Source: a virus
IMG/VR virus record: IMGVR_UViG_3300009285_014802
Coordinates: 1-25,147 of that record
Length of the DNA stretch: 25,147 nucleotides
Strand: one strand, 5' to 3'
A model generated the notes under the pieces. It saw only the letters and a list, made by a program, of their open reading frames with translations, had not been told where the DNA came from and did not search any database. This document shows, in pieces, positions 1-5,316 of this stretch. Made by a program: the position numbers and the translations under genes. Each line of letters starts with the position of its first letter. Positions within the stretch are counted from its first letter, which is position 1.

Positions 1-135
1 ATATCCAGTTTTCCCTTTTGATTTTTTACCATAACATTGCATAGAGCAATATTTAACTTGTTTTCTTGAAGGAGAAACTCTAAATTTTTTATGACAATTT
101 TTACAAATAACATTCATAAATTTATTTTCTAGCAT
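1..135 (-). CDS. HNH-type endonuclease, N-terminal zinc finger (partial, runs off left end)
   Basis: Only the first 45 codons are in the window. They encode a small zinc knuckle with Cys at residues 11, 14, 30 and 34 (CxxC, 15 residues, CxxxC) and a basic stretch ending KSKGKTGY. This is the usual N-terminal recruitment finger of phage HNH homing endonucleases, which often sit beside capsid genes; the nuclease domain itself is not visible, so the family call is inference. I chose ATG at 133-135 because AGAAAGG lies 5 bases upstream; a second in-frame ATG at 115-117 has no SD. The SD and start fall inside an extensive inverted repeat (see 132-192). It could also be another protein with the same finger. 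Confidence 0.6.
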   Translation of the reverse strand, partial: MLENKFMNVICKNCHKKFRVSPSRKQVKYCSMQCYGKKSKGKTGY

Positions 136-192
136 TATTGCCTTTCTATCTTCACCCCTAGTAGAAAGGCTACTAGAGGCGAAGAATAATGC
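132..192 (-). promoter_or_regulatory. Compound stem-loop covering SD and start of the HNH gene
   Basis: In the minus-strand RNA, bases 184-170 pair with 164-150 as a 15-bp stem (two G-U wobbles) closed by a 5-base loop CCUUU (169-165). The loop is complementary to the SD AAAGG at 145-141. In addition GCAUUAUU (192-185) is complementary to AAUAAUGC (139-132), which contains the start codon. No U-run follows, so it is not a standard terminator. The pairing is seen in the sequence; a role in shutting off translation of the downstream endonuclease is inference. Confidence 0.55.
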
Positions 193-198
193 TTACTT

Positions 199-225
199 AT
201 TTTGAGCAGTATTATTACTCAAAAT
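199..225 (-). other. Stem-loop in the 3' untranslated region of the capsid gene
   Basis: ATTTTGAG at 199-206 and CTCAAAAT at 218-225 form a perfect 8-bp inverted repeat with an 11-base loop, 18 bases after the capsid stop codon. There is no U-run in either direction, so it may protect or process the capsid mRNA rather than terminate it. Confidence 0.35.
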
Positions 226-243
226 TCAACGATTAGATTATGT

Positions 244-1263
244 TTATAATCCCGTCGTTAATTCCATCTGAAAAGGCTCTCCAATGACTTTCAACACTGG
301 TGCTTCCAAAATAAAGCTAACATAAGAGAATGATGTCGATGGGACATCAACTCTTGACATTGGAATAAGTTCATCGACTTCTATCCAATTCTCTCCCGCT
401 GGCGATTTCTCCGTTAAGAGAAGTGCACCAAATCCTACAAACCTTGACGGTTTAACATCAAAAATTGACTGAGTTACAGGATTTACCAGTCTTGCCAAAG
501 CAAAACCGCCTGTTACTCCAGACACTTCCTGCTGTTGGATAATCCTTTGCTGGATTGTTCCAGAACTCGAAAGGTCATCAGCCAAAGCCTGAAGTTGCAG
601 TGCAGATGCTATAAGGATTGTTGGGTCTCCCCCTCTGGAAAAAAGTGTTCGACAGTTTGCACCAATTCCTGATGCGGTCAAATATCCAGTGTAATTACCA
701 GAATTGGTAGTTATCTGTTTATTTAATCCGTCAAACTCCAAAGAAGAGTTCGCAGTATCTCCTGCGATAAACAACTCTTCCTCACCCAGCATTACCTCAT
801 ACATCTTGACTCTTTCACGGTCTGTCTGCATATCAGGCTGACCGTCTCGGGCTTTTGATGCTGCTAATGCCAGTCCTCCGACTTCAAGCTTCCTACCTAA
901 AAGTTTGTAGGGTGCCGAAGCCAAAGAATAGGTCTGAGAAGTTTCGTTGGGTGCTCCCGCATCGGCAAAAGCTATTTGTGTAGCCGTGCCTGCCGGAACA
1001 TTACCTGTCGGATGCATCCTTGAATGAATCGCAGATGTCATCCTCTTCCACTCCGCCATTTGTCCTTTTCCTTTAACCCTTGGAAATCTATTTCTCAAAG
1101 GAGTATCTATAGGAACGAGAAACTTGATTTTCTCATCCAGATTCTCAGGAGAGAATATAGACCTTGTGGTCGGGGAAAAAGTATAAGTAGAAGTCGTTTC
1201 CGCCGCCTTCATTAACTGATCTTTAATTTGCTGTAAAGCTTCATCTATTACATTACTTGCCAT
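244..1263 (-). CDS. Phage major capsid protein (HK97 fold)
   Basis: This 339-residue protein is most likely the shell subunit of the phage head. It has a helical N-terminal arm (residues 1-25), a region around residues 50-120 rich in conserved-looking Gly/Pro (LVPIDTPLRNRFPRVKGKGQ), a central GEEELFIAGD...FDGLNKQI segment (about 157-184), which in capsid proteins of this type precedes the A-domain, and a beta-rich C-terminus. Length fits non-cleaved or lightly processed HK97-like capsids. It lies directly downstream of the scaffold gene and follows the protease gene, the standard head order. ATG is preceded by GGGGGTGAG with an ATAAATT spacer. Family assignment rests on residue pattern and context, not on an alignment. 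Confidence 0.85.
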   Translation of the reverse strand: MASNVIDEALQQIKDQLMKAAETTSTYTFSPTTRSIFSPENLDEKIKFLVPIDTPLRNRFPRVKGKGQMAEWKRMTSAIHSRMHPTGNVPAGTATQIAFADAGAPNETSQTYSLASAPYKLLGRKLEVGGLALAASKARDGQPDMQTDRERVKMYEVMLGEEELFIAGDTANSSLEFDGLNKQITTNSGNYTGYLTASGIGANCRTLFSRGGDPTILIASALQLQALADDLSSSGTIQQRIIQQQEVSGVTGGFALARLVNPVTQSIFDVKPSRFVGFGALLLTEKSPAGENWIEVDELIPMSRVDVPSTSFSYVSFILEAPVLKVIGEPFQMELTTGL

Positions 1264-1297
1264 AATTTATCTCACCCCCTTCCATAATAGGATATTC

Positions 1298-1319
1298 CCA
1301 GATACCATTTGATATCTGG
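1298..1319 (-). other. Stem-loop between scaffold and capsid genes
   Basis: CCAGATA (1298-1304) and TATCTGG (1313-1319) form a 7-bp perfect inverted repeat with an 8-base loop, 35 bases before the capsid start. There is no U-run, so the capsid should be cotranscribed with the scaffold; a role in setting the capsid to scaffold ratio by mRNA cleavage or stability is possible. Confidence 0.35.
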
Positions 1320-1390
1320 TTAATTAGATTTTTCAGATGAACCTAATTCACCTCTAAAGAAAATCTATAAACTCCTTGTTTGACTTGGTT

Positions 1391-2194
1391 CTAAGCCCCA
1401 GCTTCTTTAAGCTGATCCCTCTCAGCCATTAAGCTAAAGGCTTTTTCCCATTTCTTTTCCTTTTGGAACTTGTCCATATCGGACTTTTTCATCTCCTCAA
1501 GATCGGTCAACTCCTTGTTTATTTCCTCAAGACGCTGTTGATTCGGACTTATAACGTTTCCGCCTTTGGTCACTACTTGAGCAGATACCACCTTTGAAGG
1601 TGCAGGCTGTTCCTCTATTGTTTTTATGCGAGTTTCCAAAGCTTCAAGCTTTTCATTGAGGGCTTTTTCAAGCTTTTCAATCTGGCCTGGAACTTTTTGG
1701 ACTATTGCATAAACTTTCGAAACTTCCGCCCCTTCTAGTGAAGCACCTTCTGTTCCACCCTCATCAGGTGTAACAGGTGCTGAGTCTGACTCAGCTGATA
1801 CTGTGTCCTCTACAACCGCATTCTCTGCAGGTTCTTCAGGAGCTGCTTCTTCAGAAGCTGCCCCTTCAGCAGAAGCGGATTCCCCCTCTTGTGGGTCATC
1901 CTGTTTCTTTAGGGATTCTTCAAGTTTTTGAATTTTGTCAAGAACCTGTTTTACCAAGTCTGTTACTTTATCACTGGCAGCTACTTCTTCAGTAGCTTCA
2001 TCTTTTGCTTCCTCGGCTGGTGCTTCTCCCTCAGTAGCAACAGCTTCCTCGGTTGTCTCTTCTTTAGTTTCCTCAGCCACTTCTTCCTCTTTTACTTCAG
2101 GAGCAGCTTCCTCGGTTACTTTTATTTCAGCAGTTTCTTCAGCTACTTCTTCTTTAGGTTCTTCATCTTGTTTTTTTACTGTTTTTTTTGTCAT
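1391..2194 (-). CDS. Internal-start scaffold protein (nested product)
   Basis: ATG at 2192-2194 (Met146 of the long product) is preceded by AAGGAGG at 2202-2208 with a 7-base spacer, the best ribosome site in the head module. The 267-residue product MTKKTVKKQDEEPKEE... contains the acidic region and the C-terminal coiled coil but not the DUF6582-like domain. Phage lambda makes its Nu3 scaffold from an internal start within the C protease gene, so nested scaffolds are known; here the longer product is a domain-scaffold fusion rather than a protease-scaffold fusion. That it is made is inference from the SD. Confidence 0.65.
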   Translation of the reverse strand: MTKKTVKKQDEEPKEEVAEETAEIKVTEEAAPEVKEEEVAEETKEETTEEAVATEGEAPAEEAKDEATEEVAASDKVTDLVKQVLDKIQKLEESLKKQDDPQEGESASAEGAASEEAAPEEPAENAVVEDTVSAESDSAPVTPDEGGTEGASLEGAEVSKVYAIVQKVPGQIEKLEKALNEKLEALETRIKTIEEQPAPSKVVSAQVVTKGGNVISPNQQRLEEINKELTDLEEMKKSDMDKFQKEKKWEKAFSLMAERDQLKEAGA

Positions 2195-2629
2195 GTTTTC
2201 ACCTCCTTCCACTTTCCCGCCAATTTCAATTCCTACCTGCTTAGCCGCAGCCACGAGCTTTGTCCGTGCAGAGGCTTTAGCAGAAGCGGGAATATCGGTT
2301 TGATTGAGTCTAGCAAGTGCATTCCTTACATGAGCAGGGTCTATTTTTCCATTAGCGTCTTTATAAGGAAGATGACGTTTGCTTCGTGGAATAGTCTTGT
2401 TTTCTTTATCCTTTTTCCCATGTTCAACATATGCGAAACTTGAGTCGGGGAAATTATTGATAATAGCAGTACTCCATACACTTTTATTTATATCACTCAT
2501 ATCTATTTTTTTGTTTCCCATAATTGATGAATGGCAAATAGCAATGGAATGAGATTTTCTTTCTTTATGATTAGGATATTTTGACTGCATCTTTGGATCA
2601 ACCATTAAGTCAGAAATGCAATTTTCCAT
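1391..2629 (-). CDS. Scaffold-type head protein with N-terminal DUF6582-like domain
   Basis: The 412-residue product has three parts: residues 1-40 with the pattern CISDLM...AICHSSI; residues about 60-134 of the DUF6582 type (SSFAYVEHGKKD...RHLPYKD...AHVRNALARL...AKARTKLVAAAKQVGI); and a very acidic Glu/Ala/Thr-rich region (150-300) followed by a predicted coiled coil (310-412). This layout is typical of phage scaffold or head-assembly proteins beside the capsid gene. A perfect SD and ATG inside the gene (2194) should give a second, 267-residue scaffold. The ATG at 2629 lacks a well-spaced SD, while AAAGGAGG (2677-2684) sits 8 bases before an ATC codon (2666-2668) in the same frame, which would add 13 residues (IPYPGIPQSKIKD). 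Stop is TAG. Confidence 0.75.
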   Translation of the reverse strand: MENCISDLMVDPKMQSKYPNHKERKSHSIAICHSSIMGNKKIDMSDINKSVWSTAIINNFPDSSFAYVEHGKKDKENKTIPRSKRHLPYKDANGKIDPAHVRNALARLNQTDIPASAKASARTKLVAAAKQVGIEIGGKVEGGENMTKKTVKKQDEEPKEEVAEETAEIKVTEEAAPEVKEEEVAEETKEETTEEAVATEGEAPAEEAKDEATEEVAASDKVTDLVKQVLDKIQKLEESLKKQDDPQEGESASAEGAASEEAAPEEPAENAVVEDTVSAESDSAPVTPDEGGTEGASLEGAEVSKVYAIVQKVPGQIEKLEKALNEKLEALETRIKTIEEQPAPSKVVSAQVVTKGGNVISPNQQRLEEINKELTDLEEMKKSDMDKFQKEKKWEKAFSLMAERDQLKEAGA

Positions 2630-2697
2630 GTCCTTAATTTTAGACTGTGGGATACCTGGGTACGGGATTTTAATATCCTCCTTTCATATTTTTAACC

Positions 2698-2755
2698 AAA
2701 AAAAATGCGGCTACTTTCGTAGTCCGCACTGATTCCAACACTTAATTGTTGGAAT
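2698..2755 (-). terminator. Tandem leader hairpins with U-run upstream of scaffold gene
   Basis: Two hairpins follow the scaffold promoter. The first is a perfect 9-bp stem (ATTCCAACA, 2732-2740, with 2747-2755; 6-base loop). The second pairs GCGG-CTAC with GTAG-CCGC (2707-2714 with 2719-2727, one bulged base) around a GAAA tetraloop, followed in the minus-strand RNA by eight U (2698-2705). It has the form of an intrinsic terminator but lies between promoter and gene, so it may be an attenuator, or mark the end of the upstream transcript. Confidence 0.7.
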
Positions 2756-2772
2756 TACAATACCTAATAGGG

Positions 2773-2801
2773 ATTATAAAACACACAATACAAAAAATCA
2801 A
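2773..2801 (-). promoter_or_regulatory. Sigma70-like promoter for scaffold-capsid operon
   Basis: On the minus strand TTGATT (2796-2801) and TATAAT (2773-2778) are separated by exactly 17 bases. The -35 box sits inside a 16-base sequence (2792-2807) that is repeated identically at 13209-13224, at the -35 position of another promoter. Confidence 0.7.
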
Positions 2802-2831
2802 TAGGCAAAATATAATTAATAGGGAGTGAGC

Positions 2832-2861
2832 TTGACAAAGCTAAACTAGCTTTGATATAAT
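2832..2861 (+). promoter_or_regulatory. Plus-strand promoter with palindromic operator in the spacer
   Basis: TTGACA (2832-2837) and TATAAT (2856-2861) are 18 bases apart, both perfect consensus. The spacer is almost entirely an inverted repeat, CAAAGCT-aaact-AGCTTTG (2836-2854), a plausible repressor site. It is back to back with the minus-strand scaffold promoter, 30 bases between the two -35 boxes. Confidence 0.65.
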
Positions 2862-2868
2862 TTTAGAA

Positions 2869-2994
2869 ATGCCATATAAGGAAAAGATTGACTTACAAAA
2901 ACATAATAAAAAATATTATAGAAAGAACCGTAAAAAGATTCTTCTAAAACAGAAATTGTCTATAGAAAAAAGGAGAAAAAATTGGAGGGTATAG
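2869..2994 (+). CDS. Small Lys/Arg-rich protein, probably leaderless
   Basis: The only plus-strand gene I accept. It encodes 41 residues, MPYKEKIDLQKHNKKYYRKN and a further basic half ending KRRKNWRV. The ATG begins 8 bases after the consensus -10 box, so the transcript would have essentially no leader and no SD. The MPYK start followed by a highly basic helix resembles small phage and HNH-associated peptides I recall with MPYKDxEK starts, but I cannot name a function. It is embedded between head genes read the other way and is preceded by an operator-like palindrome, which fits a small regulatory or nucleic acid-binding peptide. Confidence 0.5.
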   Translation: MPYKEKIDLQKHNKKYYRKNRKKILLKQKLSIEKRRKNWRV

Positions 2995-3055
2995 TATCAA
3001 AAGAAAAAAGACCAGATAAGAAAAGGAAAAATTAAATCAGGTCAAATATATAAAT

Positions 3056-3100
3056 CCCGATTTAATCAGGATAAGCCTAAAGTGGCTTTTTCTCATCGGG
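3056..3100 (+). terminator. Weak nested hairpin at the convergent gene ends
   Basis: CCCGAT (3056-3061) pairs with ATCGGG (3095-3100), enclosing AAGCC-taaagt-GGCTT (3073-3088), followed on the plus strand by a short T-run. It lies between the plus-strand small gene and the end of the amber-interrupted minus-strand gene and could terminate the former. The stem is short, so the call is tentative. Bases 2995-3055 hold nothing else I can support. Confidence 0.35.
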
Positions 3101-3403
3101 TAAAGTAGTTACTTGATTTGTGAAACTAATGGATTTAATTTCTGTAGTTGTTGGAGTAGATATCTGACCTTCTGATGCAGAAAAAACAGAACGGAATGTA
3201 GGAGTTACCGTATAAGTTTCTGTTGTTCTGCCCTATCTAGTGTCTGCACCATCAATAATTACCTCTGGAGTTGGCTCTGGAGGGGTATCATCCGATATTC
3301 CCTCTACCTCTTCTGCTACAGGGGTTTCTTCAACTGGAGTTTCATCAGGAACAGGTCCTGGAAACTCCTCTTCCGGCAATGGCATTTCATTCTTCTTTGG
3401 CAT
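3077..3403 (-). pseudogene. Small acidic head-module gene with in-frame amber codon
   Basis: ATG (3401-3403) has a good SD (AGGTG, 7-base spacer) overlapping the stop of the protease gene. It encodes 56 residues rich in Glu and Pro (MPKKNEMPLPEEEFPGPVPD...) and then meets TAG at 3233-3235. The same frame stays open for 51 more codons (GRTTETYTVTPTFRSVFSAS...DEKKPL) to a second TAG at 3077-3079. The downstream half is Thr/Ser-rich and protein-like and has no start of its own. It may be a nonsense mutation, a suppressed or read-through amber, or a true 56-residue protein followed by chance open frame. The position between protease and scaffold suggests a head role. Confidence 0.5.
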
Positions 3404-3413
3404 AATTTATCAC

Positions 3414-4259
3414 CTAGCCTAAAACTTTCTTCAAGTCCTCAAAATATCCTGGTGTCCAAGTAGTATTAACATATAGCTTAATATCTTTCTTTTTGTTATC
3501 ATTATCTTTTAAATCTTTAATAGTTGTAAACTTGTTTAATTCTTCAAAATCAATTCCATAAAGAATTTTATCAAATGTTTTTTTATCCTCACCGCTTAAG
3601 ACTTTAACTGCTAATTTCTTCAAGGCAGTCAAAGCAGTTGATAATTCAATGGTTGATCGACCTTCAGACTGAAATATGTTTAGCATCATTCTTATGTCTC
3701 TTGCCAGATCAAGAAGATGACCGGCATCCTGTACCGAGTAATTCTGATTGTGGGGCGGTTTTGGCATCATCATATCCACCCCCTGCTTGTCAATTACTTT
3801 TCCCTTATCGTCAATTTTTACCATTGCAAATACAGCATCGGGATTAGCAGGTCTGTCAACCAGAGAAATCTCAGAAAGTTTTAAATCTTTAATTCTGTTT
3901 CCCACTTGTTTTATTATTTTACCACCAATAGAGAATCCTGCATAGACCCCTTCTTTTACTTTTTCCCATGCATCCTTATCAACCACTTTTCCTTCAATCC
4001 AGAGTCCTTTGTCATCTACTTTTGCCTTCATTGTTTTGCCAACAGCTGACATTTGGTGCATCTCTCTCAAGCCCCCCAGTTTATAGCGGTTTTTCTCTTG
4101 GTCAAATTCTCCTAAATATCCAGGTAATGCTCTTTCTATTGCATCTTTTTCTACTATTTCCCCCTGTGAATCCAGAGCCTCGGAAGAGGCATAGCCACTT
4201 ACAGTTTTCTTTTCTTCGTCTTTCTTTGTAAATTCTATAAAACGTCTAAAATCATTCAT
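3414..4259 (-). CDS. Prohead protease, XkdF-like
   Basis: This 281-residue protein matches the phage prohead maturation serine protease pattern: an N-terminal beta domain (VSGYASSEALDSQGEIVEKD, about 20-40), a conserved His in LREMHQMSAVGKT (His68), and LKLSEISLVDRPANPDAVF (127-144) carrying the likely nucleophile Ser132. It would cut scaffold and capsid during head maturation. Residues about 150-281 form a Lys-rich, helical extension not needed for catalysis, possibly a scaffold-like targeting tail. ATG is preceded by AGGAT and follows the stop of the Ser/Thr-rich gene by two bases, so it is cotranscribed from the promoter near 5300. The family call is firm; exact catalytic assignment is from pattern memory. 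Confidence 0.82.
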   Translation of the reverse strand: MNDFRRFIEFTKKDEEKKTVSGYASSEALDSQGEIVEKDAIERALPGYLGEFDQEKNRYKLGGLREMHQMSAVGKTMKAKVDDKGLWIEGKVVDKDAWEKVKEGVYAGFSIGGKIIKQVGNRIKDLKLSEISLVDRPANPDAVFAMVKIDDKGKVIDKQGVDMMMPKPPHNQNYSVQDAGHLLDLARDIRMMLNIFQSEGRSTIELSTALTALKKLAVKVLSGEDKKTFDKILYGIDFEELNKFTTIKDLKDNDNKKKDIKLYVNTTWTPGYFEDLKKVLG

Positions 4260-4261
4260 AT

Positions 4262-5194
4262 TTATCCTAAAGTTGTACTAGTTGATGTACTGGTTGTCGT
4301 GCTGGTACTTGTTGTTGTTGATTGAGATGTTGATGTACTCGTGCTTTGGGTTGTAGATGTTGACTGAGTAGTTGAGCTGCTGGTAGTAGTTGAACTTGTG
4401 GAAGTTGATTTTGTAGTAGAAGTTGATTGAGTCGTAGAACTACTTGTTGTTGTACTACTGGTTGATGTAGAAGTACTTTGTGTCGTACTGGTAGATTGAC
4501 TTGTTGTTGTACTGCTTGTAGAAGTTGATGTAGAAGTACTTTGTGTCGTACTGGTAGATTGAGTAGTAGAAGTACTCTGTGTTGTAGAGCTACTTGTAGT
4601 TGTAGACGAAGTTGATGTAGATTGAGATGTTGAACTTGAAGTAGTCGTACTGCTAGTTGATGTAGAAATAGAAGTACTGGTTGATTGGGAAGTTGAGGTG
4701 CTGGTTGTTACAGTAGTAGAAGTACTGCTTGAAGTAGTAGTGCTTGAAGTAGTGGTTGAGGTTGAAGTTGTAGTAGTCTCCCCAGAAAGTCCATAGACTA
4801 TTCTCATTCCATATTGTATTCCAGCACCGCCGGCACAAGTTACGTTTATTTCATCTCCCTGTCCAAACCATAAGTCCTGAGCAGGAATAAAAAGAAAGCC
4901 TGTGTCACCTGCAGATAAAGTTTGTGTTTCAAGTGTTACATTATATTGACTTCCAAGTCTTGAAACAAGAGTAACAGTTACGGGTTGAGTTGGAGTTGAG
5001 GCAAATTTAACAGAAATATGATTAAGCCTGAAGGAGCCATCTATATTAGTGGTATAATTAATATTACCTGTTCCTGTTTGGTCATCTTCCTTAAAATCAG
5101 GACCTGCTTCAACACGCTGTTTTCCTCCTCTGGTAACAGTTGCGGTTCTTCCTAATCCTGTATATTCTTCCTGAAATTGATAGTTAACTGCCAC
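4262..5194 (-). CDS. Beta-domain protein with Ser/Thr mucin-like tail
   Basis: 310 residues starting at GTG (5192-5194) with AAAGGA 8 bases upstream. Residues 1-140 form a beta-rich domain with no family I recognise (MAVNYQFQEEYTGLGRTATV...GAGIQYGMRIVYGLSGE), probably a virion or head-decoration module. Residues 141-309 are almost only Ser and Thr with a Gln or Lys about every 6-17 positions. It has no signal peptide or membrane segment. It is the first gene after a promoter-hairpin leader and is followed directly by the prohead protease, which suggests a head-associated protein. The tail is like those of the two next larger genes and could be O-glycosylated by the enzymes further upstream; that is inference. 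Confidence 0.65.
   Translation of the reverse strand: MAVNYQFQEEYTGLGRTATVTRGGKQRVEAGPDFKEDDQTGTGNINYTTNIDGSFRLNHISVKFASTPTQPVTVTLVSRLGSQYNVTLETQTLSAGDTGFLFIPAQDLWFGQGDEINVTCAGGAGIQYGMRIVYGLSGETTTTSTSTTTSSTTTSSSTSTTVTTSTSTSQSTSTSISTSTSSTTTSSSTSQSTSTSSTTTSSSTTQSTSTTQSTSTTQSTSTSTSTSSTTTSQSTSTTQSTSTSTSSTTTSSSTTQSTSTTKSTSTSSTTTSSSTTQSTSTTQSTSTSTSQSTTTSTSTTTSTSTSTTLG
4268..4774 (-). repeat. Ser/Thr-coding degenerate repeat tract (310-residue protein)
   Basis: Imperfect tandem units encoding variants of SSTTTSSSTSTTQSTST. DNA copies differ at many synonymous positions while the protein pattern holds. Confidence 0.85.
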
Positions 5195-5222
5195 TAATTT
5201 ATTCCTTTCATATCACAAAAAA

Positions 5223-5246
5223 ACCACCCAGCTTTCGCTAGATGGT
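5223..5246 (-). terminator. Leader hairpin with GAAA loop and U-run before the 310-residue gene
   Basis: In minus-strand RNA ACCAUCUAGC (5246-5237) pairs with GCUGGGUGGU (5232-5223), a 10-bp stem with two G-U pairs and a GAAA tetraloop, followed by about six U (5222-5217). It is an intrinsic terminator by form, but lies only about 20 bases after the predicted transcription start. A mini reading frame Met-Asn-Tyr-Thr-Ile-stop ends inside its 5' arm. Confidence 0.75.
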
Positions 5247-5273
5247 ATAGTTCATTAACTTACCCTACTGTAG

Positions 5274-5302
5274 ATAGTATAACAATAATATAGTTCTGTC
5301 AA
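5274..5302 (-). promoter_or_regulatory. Sigma70-like promoter for the 310-residue gene and protease
   Basis: TTGACA (5297-5302, perfect) and TACTAT (5274-5279) are 17 bases apart on the minus strand. The predicted start is near 5267, just upstream of the hairpin at 5223-5246. Confidence 0.65.
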
Positions 5303-5316
5303 GCCCCAAAATAGCC

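Noticed and set aside
1264-1390. Continuation of the scaffold past its TAG (NQVKQGVYRFSLEVN)
   Set aside because: The extension is only 15 codons before another stop and is more easily explained as a short intergenic region with the capsid SD.
1928-2443. Plus-strand open frame with Phe/Ser-rich sequence
   Set aside because: It is opposite to the Glu/Lys-rich scaffold gene, which has good ribosome sites; low-complexity antisense shadow.
1264-3413. General recoding of TAG to an amino acid
   Set aside because: The protein-like reading after the TAG at 3233 raised this, but the long genes have no internal TAG and several genes end at TAG in sensible places.
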